Source: Kineobactrum sediminis (lineage in GTDB: Bacteria > Pseudomonadota > Gammaproteobacteria > Pseudomonadales > Halieaceae). Taken from it: DNA of 64,000 bases. The position numbers and the translations under genes were made by a program. The stretch's first letter is position 1. Each line of letters starts with the position of its first letter. This document shows, piece after piece, positions 46,667 to 59,169 of this stretch. Location: assembly GCF_002868715.1 (NCBI RefSeq), contig NZ_PKLZ01000001.1:124001-188000 (forward strand). Direction: 5' to 3'. The notes below the pieces were generated by a model. It ran no database searches. It was not told where the DNA came from and saw only the letters and a program-made list of their open reading frames with translations.

Positions 46667-47680
46667 TCAGTCCTCGTCCACCGCTGGCTCCTGCAGCAGG
46701 ATGAAGTGTTCAATCAATCGGATCATCAAGGTCTTCTGGTCCGGCAGGCTCTCCGCCACCAGCAAGGCAAGGGCCACCAGGGTATTGTCGTTGATCAACT
46801 GCTCTACCGGCTTCGCCAGCAACGCCTGATTACGACGCAGGTACCACAGGAACAGGAAGGAACCGCAGCGCTTGTTGCCGTCGGCCAGCGGGTGGTTCTT
46901 GATCACGAAGTACAGCAGGTGCGCGGCACGGCTGGCGACGTTGGGATAGAACAGCTCGTCACCGAAGCCCTGCTCAATTGTAGCCAAGGCCGACGCCAGC
47001 CCCTCACCACGCACCTGGCCGAACAGTTCCGTGGCCTCGCCCTTGGAGATCAGGGTCTGCTTGAGTTTCGCGATGGCCGCCAGCGCTTCATCCAGCAACA
47101 GCACGCGCATGTCGGGTTGCTTGATGCCGATCTCGGCCAGCTGCTGCTCGTCGTAGCCCTGCAGTAGACTCCAGGAGCGGGCGTAGTCGCTGATGACCCG
47201 GGCCACGGCTTCGCCTTCCGCAGAAACTAGTCCCTGGTTAGTGAGGGTGCGACTCAGAAGATCAAATAACTGCTTCTGATCAATGTCCCGCTCGGCAAGG
47301 CGACGCTGGTTGAGGGTGTAGCCCTGGACCAGGTGGTCCTTGAGCACCCGGCTGGCCCACTGACGGAATTGGACACCGCGCTGGCTTTTGACCCGGTAGC
47401 CTACGGAAATGATGACATCAAGATTATAGTGGTCGATCTCGCGCCTTACCTGGCGTTTCCCCTCCTGGCGAACTATCCGGAATTTCCGGATAGTTGCCTC
47501 CCTCCCCAGCTCTCCCTCGGCGAACACGTTGCCGATGTGCTCATTTACGGTGCGTACATCTTTGCCGAACAGTTCAGCCAGCTGAGCCTGACTTAACCAG
47601 ACCGTCTCCTGATCTAAGGCCACCTCCAACTGAGCGCTGCCATCCTGGCTGGTGAATATCTGTACTTGTAGATCACTCAT
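46667..47680 (-). CDS. RhuM-type N-terminal domain fused to a Fic/DOC domain
   Basis: A 337-residue protein. The N-terminal region (VWLSQAQLAELFGKDVRTVNEHI, REIDHYNLDVIISVGYRV, FRQWASRVLKDHLVQGYTLNQRRL) is the RhuM family. The C-terminal domain has HPLADGNKRCGSFLF near residue 264, the Fic/DOC active-site motif (H-x-x-x-D-G-N-K-R). Proteins of this design are common in mobile islands and may AMPylate or phosphorylate a host target. The Leu in place of the usual Phe in HPFxxGN is a mild deviation. Its start overlaps the stop of an integrase remnant. Confidence 0.88.
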   Translation of the reverse strand: MSDLQVQIFTSQDGSAQLEVALDQETVWLSQAQLAELFGKDVRTVNEHIGNVFAEGELGREATIRKFRIVRQEGKRQVRREIDHYNLDVIISVGYRVKSQRGVQFRQWASRVLKDHLVQGYTLNQRRLAERDIDQKQLFDLLSRTLTNQGLVSAEGEAVARVISDYARSWSLLQGYDEQQLAEIGIKQPDMRVLLLDEALAAIAKLKQTLISKGEATELFGQVRGEGLASALATIEQGFGDELFYPNVASRAAHLLYFVIKNHPLADGNKRCGSFLFLWYLRRNQALLAKPVEQLINDNTLVALALLVAESLPDQKTLMIRLIEHFILLQEPAVDED

Positions 47681-47832
47681 GGCTTCGCCACCTCACTGCG
47701 CCAGCTGCCGTCGGCCTGTGCCCAGCTTCCCGCACCGAAACTCCCAGGCACCACATTAGAGCGCCCGCTGCGCAACTGGTCCAGGCAATTCCCCCACCAC
47801 TGCATCATTTTGCGCCGCTCGTCATTGCCTTG
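47677..47832 (-). pseudogene. C-terminal remnant of a P4-type integrase
   Basis: A 51-codon open frame with no upstream coding part. It reads DERRKMMQWWGNCLDQLRSG near its start, very like the end of P4-family integrases (LxxRRxMMQWWADYLD), and ends WRSEVAKP. A stop precedes it directly. Its TGA overlaps the RhuM-Fic ATG (ATGA). It suggests that a second integrase gene was truncated here, or that the RhuM-Fic gene was once inserted next to one. Assignment rests on one motif. Confidence 0.5.
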
Positions 47833-47860
47833 TTATGACTATCTTGGCAAATGTGTTGGC

Positions 47861-48412
47861 TCAAATCTTTATTACTTCAGGTCGAATGAAAAAACCAATA
47901 ATGTGACCAAAGAGGCTCCTGTACATTGCCTCAATTTCTTCTTTGCTGATACTCCCTCCCTTTATCAACATCTCGTATCGTCCATCGGGCTCTCTCACAA
48001 TATACCCGGACGAACTGAAGCCGTTTTTCTCATAAAACGCCTTGCGCTTTACCCTCTGCTGGGAGTTTTGTGCTTGCTCATCAAGTTCTTCGATATTCAG
48101 TACTATTCTTTTTCCAGGCTGCATATACCTCATTGATGCCATTACCTTGCTCCCGTACCCATAGGCTCGGAGCGACTCTGATATTGCCAGAAATTGTAGA
48201 AAATTAATGTCTCTAAACTCGGTAGCATAGACAAGGCCAACCCAGTTATCATCTTCATAAAGAACATCAAAACCTTTCTTCCCATGTCTCAGTTTGTAAC
48301 GAAGCAAACATGACGGTATACGCTGGGCTCCCGGAAATGATCCCTTATAAAGGTCGATAACTTTAGAATAGTTATCATCATACCTGGTGAGTGGTCGAAA
48401 AGTGATGCTCAT
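47861..48412 (-). CDS. GNAT-fold acetyltransferase-like protein
   Basis: A 183-residue protein from the ATG at 48412 (MSITFRPLTRYDDNYSKV). The acetyl-CoA site is suggested by LAISESLRAYGYGSKVM near residues 83-99 (Q/R-x-x-G-x-G/A type). AFYEKNGF near 132-139 is the usual motif B region of GNAT proteins. Codons are AT-rich relative to the backbone, consistent with island DNA. The target is unknown; a toxin role cannot be excluded, and no antitoxin is adjacent. Confidence 0.7.
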   Translation of the reverse strand: MSITFRPLTRYDDNYSKVIDLYKGSFPGAQRIPSCLLRYKLRHGKKGFDVLYEDDNWVGLVYATEFRDINFLQFLAISESLRAYGYGSKVMASMRYMQPGKRIVLNIEELDEQAQNSQQRVKRKAFYEKNGFSSSGYIVREPDGRYEMLIKGGSISKEEIEAMYRSLFGHIIGFFIRPEVIKI

Positions 48413-48480
48413 AACAAGTCCCGTTCGAGCAGGCGTGGCTGCGCTCCCAAATACCCAATCACTCATTCTCGCGCTCGAAT

Positions 48481-48670
48481 AACATTGCCATCTGATGGTT
48501 CTTCATTTCGCGCCCCGCGCAGATGCCGATATTTGCCCACATCAACGGTTGGGGATGCACCGCTACGTAACAGACGAACACAAAAAAGCCCTGCAAGTAC
48601 AGGGCTATTTTGATTTCAAATAATGGTGCCGAAGGTGGGACTTGTCCGGGCCGCGCAGGCCCGCACGAGC
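48481..48670 (-). repeat. Proximal copy of the tRNA-Leu 3' flank with a degenerate tRNA-Leu half (att-like site B)
   Basis: This holds the same block order as 42515-42692: a 27-base block (48481-48507), the tRNA-type terminator (48582-48610), and a copy of the tRNA-Leu 3' half (48624-48670). In the tRNA copy the T-loop carries about 15 extra bases that form the stem CGGGCC-GCGCA-GGCCCG. A second small stem, CTCCGC-AAT-GCGGAG, lies at 48672-48686. The intact tRNA-Leu follows. So three copies of the tRNA 3' end are present, two of them flanking the 6-kb island. Confidence 0.75.
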
Positions 48671-48701
48671 ACTCCGCAATGCGGAGCGGTTGTTCAAATA
48701 A

Positions 48702-48787
48702 TGGTGCCGAAGGCGGGACTTGAACCCGCACGAGCGTTGCTCACTACCCCCTCAAGATAGCGTGTCTACCAATTCCACCACTTCGGC
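48702..48787 (-). tRNA. tRNA-Leu (GAG)
   Basis: An 86-base class II tRNA with the CCA end encoded. The 5' end GCCGAAGTGGTGGAATTGG, an anticodon loop TTGAGGG (anticodon GAG), a long variable arm and the T-arm GGGTTCAAGTCCC are all visible. It lies nine bases upstream of the region after secG, an order conserved in Pseudomonas. Its 3' end served as the target for integration of the neighbouring island. Confidence 0.97.
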
Positions 48788-48796
48788 AAATAAAAC

Positions 48797-49168
48797 TTAC
48801 AACTCTGGAACTTCGTTATCCGTGGGCTCCATCGAAGGGCTGGTATTATCCACTACTGGCACATCCGAATCCAGTGCCGGGGCGACACCTTCTTCAGCTT
48901 CCGGGATAAACAGGTCCAGATCGTCAACCACCTGCGTTTTCTGGGTGGCCAGCAGGGCGAGACCGAAGCTGGTGGCGAAAAACAACACTACCAGCCAGGC
49001 GGTTGCGCGAGTCAGGGCGTTGCTGCTGCCGGCGCTGCCGAATACGGTTTGAGAGGCGCCGGCCCCGAAAGAGGCGCCGGCATCCGCACCCTTGCCCTGC
49101 TGCAGCATGATCAGGGCAATGATCGCCAGTGCGATCAGCAGGTGTACGATAAGAATAATCTGTTCCAT
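48797..49168 (-). CDS. secG: Preprotein translocase subunit SecG
   Basis: Inner membrane component of SecYEG. The 123 residues have two membrane segments (IILIVHLLIALAIIALIML and TAWLVVLFFATSFGLALLAT) around the conserved cytoplasmic loop GKGADAGASFGAGASQTVFG. The C-terminal tail is acidic and Pro-rich, as in many gammaproteobacteria. It follows tpiA by 27 bases and precedes tRNA-Leu. Confidence 0.95.
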   Translation of the reverse strand: MEQIILIVHLLIALAIIALIMLQQGKGADAGASFGAGASQTVFGSAGSSNALTRATAWLVVLFFATSFGLALLATQKTQVVDDLDLFIPEAEEGVAPALDSDVPVVDNTSPSMEPTDNEVPEL

Positions 49169-49195
49169 AAAAGCTTGTACCCTAAAGGGCCCTCG

Positions 49196-49939
49196 TTATT
49201 CGGCGGCCATGATAATGTGCCTGAAATCTCCGGCATCCAGTGACGCCCCGCCCACCAGGGCGCCGTCAATATCGGGTTGCCCGAACAATGCCGCTGCATT
49301 ATCAGGCTTCACGCTGCCCCCATACAACAGGGGCACCCTGTTTGTTTCCACACCTTTCTGCCCGGGCAGCTGTGCACGTATGAAGGCATGCATCTGCTGC
49401 GCCTGGTCGGGCGTGGCGGTAAGGCCGGTACCAATGGCCCAGATCGGCTCATAAGCCACTGCAATGCCGCCCAGGCTGGCCTGGCCGGCGAGCGCACCGC
49501 GAACCTGCCCTGCCACAACGGCATGGGCATCTCCCGCTTCACGCTCGGCACGGGTTTCGCCAACACACACCACCACGTTCAGACCGGCGCTGATCGCTGC
49601 CGTAATCTTGGCGGCAATCAGTTCATCACCTTCGGCGTGGTACTGGCGACGTTCGGAGTGCCCGACGATCACCCACCGGCAACCCAGGTCGGCAAGCATC
49701 GCGGCTGATACGTCGCCGGTGCGAGCGCCCGAATCCTGCGCGCTGCAATCCTGGGCGCCGACTTCGACAGGGGATCCCTCGCACAGGCCAATGGCCTGTT
49801 GCAGGTGCACAAATGAAGGGCATACCACCACATCCGCCGGTAATTGTTCGCCCGGCCGCGCAAGCTCGCGAAGCAGGGACTCGACGCTGGCCTGTGAGCC
49901 ATGCATCTTCCAGTTACCGATAACAAGCGGTCGCATCAT
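49196..49939 (-). CDS. tpiA: Triosephosphate isomerase
   Basis: Interconverts dihydroxyacetone phosphate and glyceraldehyde 3-phosphate. At 247 residues it has normal length. GNWKMHG near residue 7-13 holds the catalytic Lys, GHSERRQYH near 92 the catalytic His, and AYEPIWAIGTG near 161-171 the catalytic Glu. LLYGGSVKPDNA is the phosphate loop. It lies in the conserved block glmM-tpiA-secG. Confidence 0.97.
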   Translation of the reverse strand: MMRPLVIGNWKMHGSQASVESLLRELARPGEQLPADVVVCPSFVHLQQAIGLCEGSPVEVGAQDCSAQDSGARTGDVSAAMLADLGCRWVIVGHSERRQYHAEGDELIAAKITAAISAGLNVVVCVGETRAEREAGDAHAVVAGQVRGALAGQASLGGIAVAYEPIWAIGTGLTATPDQAQQMHAFIRAQLPGQKGVETNRVPLLYGGSVKPDNAAALFGQPDIDGALVGGASLDAGDFRHIIMAAE

Positions 49940-50028
49940 GTCCTCTACCTGCCGGCAAAACGGGGCGCAATGTTACCCAAGTTAATGATGACTTACAAGA
50001 CAACACGCGGGTTGCGGGCAAAGCGGCT

Positions 50029-51384
50029 TCAGCCGGCCGCCAGGGCAGCCGCAACGTCCCTGGCGAGGCCCTGGCAGAGCCGCTCGACTTCGCCGGCATC
50101 CTCGCCTTCCACCATCACCCGCAGCAACGGCTCGGTGCCGGAGGGGCGCAGCAATACCCGGCCCCGGCCGGCCAGGTGCACCTCAACCTCGGTTACCGCG
50201 GCACCTACAGCAGCATTGCCGGATACGTCAGCGCCGCTCGATATCGGCAGGTTAATCATGGTCTGGGGGCACTTGCGCATGCCCGCACGCAAGTCCGCCA
50301 GGTTGCGGCCGGATTCCTTCAGTGCAACCAACACCTGAAGGCTGGCCACAATGCCGTCTCCGGTGGTGGTGTGATCCGCACAGATGATGTGACCGGAGGA
50401 CTCGCCCCCCAAACGCCAGCCGCGTGCCTCCATCAACTCCTTGACGTAACGATCACCCACTTTGGCACGGGCGAACTCGAGCCCCAGTTCGCGCAGGGCA
50501 AGCTCCAGGCCCAGGTTGGACATGAGGGTACCCACTACTCCCGCCTCGGCACGACCATTGATGGCGCGATGGGTGGCGATGATATAGACCAGCTCGTCGC
50601 CGTCCACCACGCTGCCGTCGGCATCCACGAACATGACCCGATCGCCGTCGCCGTCATAGGCAATACCCAACTGGGCGCCGGACTCCTGCACCAGGCGTGA
50701 CAACCCGGCCGTATCCGTGGAACCCACGCCTTCATTGATATTGTAGCCATCGGGCTTTACGCCCATGGGCACGACATCCGCACCCAGTTCCGCGAGCACA
50801 TTGGGGGCGATGTGATAGGTTGCGCCGTTGGCGCAATCCACAGCAATACGCATGCCACGGAGACTGAAGCCCTCGGGCACGGTGGACTTGCAGTATTCGA
50901 TATAACGCCCGGCCGCATCGGCAATACGTACCACCTTGCCAATATCGGCAGAGGGCACCACGGTCAGCTCACACTCCAGCTCCGCTTCAATGGCCAGCTC
51001 AACCTCGTCGGCCAGTTTTGAACCGGCGGAGGAGAAAAACTTGATGCCGTTATCGTAATAGGGGTTATGTGAGGCGCTGATGACAATACCGGCAACCGCG
51101 TTCTGGGTACGTGTCATCAGGGCGACTGCCGGCGTGGGCATCGGCCCCAGCAGTTTTACGTCAACGCCTGCCGCAACCAGACCGGCTTCCAGCGCGGATT
51201 CAAACATATAACCCGAAACCCGGGTATCCTTGCCGATGATAACAGTGCTGTGGCCACCGTCCGGGGTCTGGCGGGCGAATACCCTGCCGCAGGCCCAGCC
51301 GAGCTTGAGCATGAAGTCCGGGGTGATCGGTGGTTCCCCTACCGCCCCTCGAATGCCATCAGTACCAAAGTAACGTCTTGTCAC
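50029..51384 (-). CDS. glmM: Phosphoglucosamine mutase
   Basis: Converts glucosamine 6-phosphate to glucosamine 1-phosphate for UDP-GlcNAc synthesis. The N-terminus [15 protein letters not shown], the phosphoserine loop [17 protein letters not shown] near residue 98-114, the metal loop DGDGDR and the C-terminal [14 protein letters not shown] are all present. The GTG at 51384 is chosen because it overlaps the folP stop (GTGA), has GGGGA upstream and gives the family start [10 protein letters not shown]; an ATG four codons upstream is possible. Length 451. Confidence 0.95.
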   Translation of the reverse strand: MTRRYFGTDGIRGAVGEPPITPDFMLKLGWACGRVFARQTPDGGHSTVIIGKDTRVSGYMFESALEAGLVAAGVDVKLLGPMPTPAVALMTRTQNAVAGIVISASHNPYYDNGIKFFSSAGSKLADEVELAIEAELECELTVVPSADIGKVVRIADAAGRYIEYCKSTVPEGFSLRGMRIAVDCANGATYHIAPNVLAELGADVVPMGVKPDGYNINEGVGSTDTAGLSRLVQESGAQLGIAYDGDGDRVMFVDADGSVVDGDELVYIIATHRAINGRAEAGVVGTLMSNLGLELALRELGLEFARAKVGDRYVKELMEARGWRLGGESSGHIICADHTTTGDGIVASLQVLVALKESGRNLADLRAGMRKCPQTMINLPISSGADVSGNAAVGAAVTEVEVHLAGRGRVLLRPSGTEPLLRVMVEGEDAGEVERLCQGLARDVAAALAAG

Positions 51385-52250
51385 GGTTGTCCCCATTGTT
51401 TGAGTGCGTCATACATGGCCAGGGCATCCCTGGTTTCAGCCACATCGTGTACCCGAATAATCGCAGCGCCCCGCTCGGCCGCCAGTACGGCCAGGGCAAG
51501 ACTCGCAGGCAGCCTGTCGCCCACCTCCCGACCCAGTACTTTACGGATCAGGGATTTCCTGGACAGCCCCACCAGCAGGGGCAAGCCCCCTATGGCCAGT
51601 TCAGGCAGTCGCTGCAGTAACTGGAAATTATGCGCGAGAGTCTTGCCAAAGCCAAACCCGGGGTCCAGCACCAGTCTCTGTCGCTGGATCCCCGCCGCTT
51701 CACAGGCCGCAATACGCTCGCCCAGGAAGGCTCCCACTTCGGCTACCACATCCCGATAAACAGGCGCCTGCTGCATGGTAGAGGGGTCTCCCTGCATATG
51801 CATCAGGCATATCGGCAGGCTCGTTGCCGCGGCCGCCTCCAGTGCACCTTCGCGAACAAGGGCACGCACATCGTTGATCATGCCGGCACCTGCGGCCGCC
51901 GCCGCGGATATTACCCGGGCGCTGCTGGTATCAACGGAAATGACCACATCCAGTTCGGCGGCAATGCGTTCCACCAGCGGCAGTACGCGGTCCAGCTCCT
52001 GCTGTACGGAGACCGGCGCGGCCCCGGGCCTCGTGGATTCACCACCAATATCCAGGATAGCGGCACCCTGCCCACACAAATCCCGCGCACGCTCCAGGGC
52101 CTGCTCGAGGTCAAGGACACCACTGCGATACAGGGCGCCACCGTCGGAGAAGGAGTCAGGAGTGGTATTGATAATGCCCATCACGATGGGCTGTGAGAGA
52201 TCTAGCGAGCGCCCGGCACAGGCAAGCACCGGGCGCTCAGGGGAGGTCAT
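51381..52250 (-). CDS. folP: Dihydropteroate synthase
   Basis: Joins dihydropterin pyrophosphate to p-aminobenzoate; the target of sulfonamides. It is 289 residues. [15 protein letters not shown] near residues 24-38, [11 protein letters not shown] near 66, [12 protein letters not shown] and the [13 protein letters not shown] block follow in family order. It lies between ftsH and glmM with minimal gaps, as in many gammaproteobacteria. Confidence 0.96.
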   Translation of the reverse strand: MTSPERPVLACAGRSLDLSQPIVMGIINTTPDSFSDGGALYRSGVLDLEQALERARDLCGQGAAILDIGGESTRPGAAPVSVQQELDRVLPLVERIAAELDVVISVDTSSARVISAAAAAGAGMINDVRALVREGALEAAAATSLPICLMHMQGDPSTMQQAPVYRDVVAEVGAFLGERIAACEAAGIQRQRLVLDPGFGFGKTLAHNFQLLQRLPELAIGGLPLLVGLSRKSLIRKVLGREVGDRLPASLALAVLAAERGAAIIRVHDVAETRDALAMYDALKQWGQP

Positions 52251-52258
52251 GACAGGTT

Positions 52259-54190
52259 TCAGTGCTCGCCGGCGGGTCCGCCGATCGGGCTGACGACATC
52301 ACCTGGTTCCTTCCCGGTTTGCGCACCGCTATCCGCGGTGGTACCGCCGGAAGAATCGTTCCAGTCACTGGGCTCGCGGGCTTTACGCCCTGACATGATG
52401 TCGTCGATCTGGTCGGCATCAATCGTTTCGTACAGCATCAGGGCTTCGGCCATGAGGTGCAACTTCTCGATATTCTCTTCCAGAACCCGCTGGGCGGTCG
52501 CGTAGCTTTCATCAATAATGCGGCGCACTTCCTCGTCAATCTGCCTCGCGGTTTCAGCGGACACCGACTTGGTAGGCTGCCCGGCAGAACGGCCCAGGAA
52601 CACTTCCTCCTCCGCCTCGTCGTACATCAGCGGCCCCATTTTCTCCGAGAGGCCCCATTTGGTAACCATATTGCGGGCGATGGTCGTGGCGCGCTGGATA
52701 TCGTTGGACGCACCGGTGGTCACCCCATCCTTGCCGAGGGTAATCTCTTCCGCGATACGGCCCCCGAACAGGCTGCAGATCTGGCTGATAATATTGCGCC
52801 TGCTGTGGCTGTAGCGGTCTTCCTCCGGCAGGAACATGGTTACCCCGAGGGCCCGACCACGGGGAATAATACTGACCTTGTATACAGGATCGTGCTCGGG
52901 CATCAGCCGACCGACAATAGCGTGCCCCGCTTCGTGGTACGCGGTGTTACGCTTTTCGTCATCGGACATCACCATGGATTTGCGCTCGGCGCCCATCATC
53001 AGTTTGTCCTTGGCCATTTCAAACTGGCTCATGCCCACCGTGCGCACACCGGCGCGGGCGGCAAACAGCGCCGACTCATTCACCAGGTTGGCCAGGTCCG
53101 CCCCGGAAAAGCCGGGGGTGCCACGGGCGATCTTTGACGGCACCACGTCTTCTGCAAGCGGTACCTTGCGCATGTGCACCTTGAGGATCTGCTCGCGACC
53201 GCGGATATCCGGCAGGCCAACGTACACCTGGCGGTCAAAGCGGCCCGGGCGCAGCAGCGCGGGGTCAAGTACGTCGGGCCGGTTGGTTGCGGCAATGACA
53301 ATAACGCCGTCATTCACTTCAAAACCGTCCATCTCGACCAGCAACTGGTTCAGGGTCTGCTCGCGCTCATCGTGCCCGCCGCCCATGCCGGCGCCACGAT
53401 GGCGACCTACCGCATCGATCTCGTCGATAAAGATAATGCACGGTGCCTGCTTCTTGGCCTGCTCAAACATGTCGCGCACACGGGAGGCACCCACGCCGAC
53501 AAACATTTCCACAAAGTCGGAGCCGGATATGGAGAAGAAAGGCACCTTGGCTTCGCCCGCAATGGCCTTGGCCAGCAGGGTTTTACCGGTACCGGGCTGC
53601 CCGGCCATCAACACGCCGCGCGGAATCCGCCCACCGAGCTTCTGGAAGCGGGTGGGATCACGCAGGAACTCTACCAGCTCCTGGACATCTTCCTTGGCTT
53701 CGTCAACACCGGCCACATCGGCAAAAGTGGTAGTGATCTGGTCTTCTCCCAGGAGACGGGCCTTGCTCTTGCCAAAGCTCATCGGGCCGCCACGGCCACC
53801 GCCGCCACCCTGCATCTGCCGCATGAAGAACATGAACACGGCAATGATGATCAGGATGGGGAAACTCGCCACCAGCAACTGGGTCCAGACACTCTGCTGC
53901 TCGGGCTTGCGTCCGATCACTTCAACATTGTGCTCCAGCAGGTCGTCTATCAGCTTGGGGTCTTCAACCATTGGCCGGATCGTTTCAAAACGAGAGCCGT
54001 CATAGCGCTCACCGTTGATCGTCAGCCCATCCACCACGACCTTCTCAATCCGCTCGTTCTGGATTTCCTGGATAAATTCAGAGTAGCCGACCTGCTCGGT
54101 CGGGCTCTGCATGTTGAAGTTGTTGAACACCGACAGCAGTACCGCCGCGATCACCAACCATAACAATAAATTTTTCACCATATCGTTCAA
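52259..54190 (-). CDS. ftsH: ATP-dependent zinc metalloprotease FtsH
   Basis: Inner membrane AAA+ protease for quality control and LpxC turnover. The 643 residues include two N-terminal membrane segments ([32 protein letters not shown]), Walker A GQPGTGKT near 196, the SRH region, and the zinc motif HEAGH near 419. A C-terminal Gly/Ser-rich tail ends it. The upstream gap contains a TATAAT-like -10 element on the minus strand (about 54263-54268) without a clear -35. Confidence 0.97.
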   Translation of the reverse strand: MNDMVKNLLLWLVIAAVLLSVFNNFNMQSPTEQVGYSEFIQEIQNERIEKVVVDGLTINGERYDGSRFETIRPMVEDPKLIDDLLEHNVEVIGRKPEQQSVWTQLLVASFPILIIIAVFMFFMRQMQGGGGGRGGPMSFGKSKARLLGEDQITTTFADVAGVDEAKEDVQELVEFLRDPTRFQKLGGRIPRGVLMAGQPGTGKTLLAKAIAGEAKVPFFSISGSDFVEMFVGVGASRVRDMFEQAKKQAPCIIFIDEIDAVGRHRGAGMGGGHDEREQTLNQLLVEMDGFEVNDGVIVIAATNRPDVLDPALLRPGRFDRQVYVGLPDIRGREQILKVHMRKVPLAEDVVPSKIARGTPGFSGADLANLVNESALFAARAGVRTVGMSQFEMAKDKLMMGAERKSMVMSDDEKRNTAYHEAGHAIVGRLMPEHDPVYKVSIIPRGRALGVTMFLPEEDRYSHSRRNIISQICSLFGGRIAEEITLGKDGVTTGASNDIQRATTIARNMVTKWGLSEKMGPLMYDEAEEEVFLGRSAGQPTKSVSAETARQIDEEVRRIIDESYATAQRVLEENIEKLHLMAEALMLYETIDADQIDDIMSGRKAREPSDWNDSSGGTTADSGAQTGKEPGDVVSPIGGPAGEH

Positions 54191-54375
54191 CGCTGTTTCC
54201 TCACCAATAGGCCACCCGTCGCGGGCGGACGTGACAGCCGATAATGCTGCCGGTATTACTTTCCATTATAGCCGAATCTCTTCCCCGGCCCGGCGACAAA
54301 CCTGCATGCCGCACATTACTGTCATTGTTGATACGTTCGACCAGAGTACTATAGATGGGTTCTCTGCTCCATGTT

Positions 54376-55017
54376 TCAAGCCCCCTGTCCCTGTGGCCTG
54401 CGCAGTTCCCGCGCCACCAGGTAAACCTCGCGACTCCGGGGCCGGGACGCCGCCGGCTTGCGGGTCAATACTTTGCCAAATACCGCACGGGCTTCGCGGA
54501 AAAGGTCGTCGAACCCCTCCCCCTGAAAGACCTTGGTGGCAAAGGTGCCACCGGGCGCCAGCACTCGCTGGGCCATATCCAGCGCCAGCTCAACGAGATA
54601 CATAGACCGCGGCTGGTCCACAGCGTTCACTCCGCTCATGTTGGGCGCCATATCGGAGATCACCACATCCACGGGTTGGTCCCCTATCGCCGCGAGAATG
54701 CGGTTGAACACTTCCTCCTCGGTGAAATCACCCTGGATGAACTCGACCCCGGCCAGGGTATCCATCGCCAGGATATCGGATGCAATAACCCGGCCGTGAT
54801 GGCCAACCAGTGTCGCCGCCACCTGGGACCAGCCGCCGGGCGCGCTGCCCAGGTCAAGCACAGTCATCCCGGGACGGATCAACCGGTCTTTTTCCTGCAG
54901 TTCCAGCAGTTTGTAGCATGACCGCGAGCGATAGCCCTCACGCTGCGCCCGCTGTACGTAGGGATCTTCGCGATGCTCCTTCAACCACGCCTTGCTTGAT
55001 GATTTCTTTTTGGCCAT
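54376..55017 (-). CDS. rlmE: 23S rRNA (uridine-2'-O-)-methyltransferase RlmE (FtsJ/RrmJ)
   Basis: Methylates U2552 of 23S rRNA during large-subunit assembly. The 213-residue product has [18 protein letters not shown], the SAM site [16 protein letters not shown] near residue 54-69 and [13 protein letters not shown] with the catalytic region; the K-D-K-E tetrad is expected within these. It is divergent from yhbY and precedes ftsH, the usual order. Confidence 0.96.
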   Translation of the reverse strand: MAKKKSSSKAWLKEHREDPYVQRAQREGYRSRSCYKLLELQEKDRLIRPGMTVLDLGSAPGGWSQVAATLVGHHGRVIASDILAMDTLAGVEFIQGDFTEEEVFNRILAAIGDQPVDVVISDMAPNMSGVNAVDQPRSMYLVELALDMAQRVLAPGGTFATKVFQGEGFDDLFREARAVFGKVLTRKPAASRPRSREVYLVARELRRPQGQGA

Positions 55018-55119
55018 TACCGCCCTTACTGTATTGTGAGGAGCCCGAACCTATGCGCCGCGCGCCGGCTTGTGTAGACTACGCGCCCCCAGATCCGGCC
55101 ATTGTACCGTGGAATGACT

Positions 55120-55431
55120 ATGAGCAAGAAAGCCTCTCAGGACAAAAAACAACTGCGCGCCATCGGCCACAAGCTGAAGCCGGTGGTCACTGTGGCCGGC
55201 AATGGCCTCAGCGACACCGTTTTACAGGAGCTGGAGAGGGCCCTCACCGATCACGAGCTGATCAAGGTCAAGCTTGCAGCGCCTGATCGCGAGACCCGCG
55301 CTGCGCTCGCTACCGAGCTGTGTTCGCGCACCGGGGCGGAGCTCGTGCAAAGTATCGGTAACGTGGTGCTGGTGATGCGGCGCGCCGCCAAGCCTGACCC
55401 GCGCCTCTCCAACCTGATGCGCCCCTTCTAG
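55120..55431 (+). CDS. yhbY: YhbY-type CRM-domain RNA-binding protein
   Basis: A small KH-like protein that binds pre-50S particles. The 103 residues contain LRAIGHKLKPVVTVAGNGLSDTVLQEL and the GTGA-like TGAELVQSIGNVVLVMRR. The ATG at 55120 (MSKKASQDKK) is chosen because GTGGA lies six bases upstream; an ATG six bases earlier cannot be excluded. It is divergent from rlmE and convergent with greA. Confidence 0.92.
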   Translation: MSKKASQDKKQLRAIGHKLKPVVTVAGNGLSDTVLQELERALTDHELIKVKLAAPDRETRAALATELCSRTGAELVQSIGNVVLVMRRAAKPDPRLSNLMRPF

Positions 55432-55468
55432 CTCTTTACGGAACGGTTGCGTGGGCCCGCTCGGGCCG

Positions 55469-55941
55469 CTAGATATGCTGAACCTGGCTTATTTCATACT
55501 CTATATTGCCGGATGGGGCCTTAACCACCACCACATCGCCCTCTTCCTTGCCTATCAGCGCGCGGGCAATGGGCGAACTGACTGAAATCAGGTTATTTTT
55601 CACATCCGCTTCGTCATCTCCCACTATGCGGTAGGTGACAGTGGCATCGGTATCCACGTTCACCAGCTCCACCGTGGTCCCGAAAATCACCTTGCCGGTG
55701 CGGGGAATAGTGGTGACATCAATCACCTGGGCATTCGACAACTTGCTTTCGATATTCTGGATCCGGCCCTCGGCGAAGCTCTGCTGTTCACGTGCGGCGT
55801 GATACTCGGCGTTTTCCTTGAGGTCACCGTGCTCGCGCGCTTCCGCAATGGCCTGGGTGATACGCGGCCGGTCAACCCGCCTGAGCCGTTCCAGCTCCTC
55901 GCGCAGGCTGCGTTCGCCACTGACCGTCATGGGCACCTTAC

Positions 55942-55945
<4 letters not shown>
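55469..55945 (-). CDS. greA: Transcription elongation factor GreA
   Basis: Stimulates transcript cleavage by backtracked RNA polymerase. The 158 residues form an N-terminal coiled coil ([38 protein letters not shown]) with the acidic tip, and a C-terminal FKBP-like domain ([22 protein letters not shown]). Its ATG overlaps the carB stop by four bases, so it is co-transcribed with carAB. Confidence 0.97.
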
Positions 55946-59163
<3,218 letters not shown>

Positions 59164-59169
59164 GGTATA

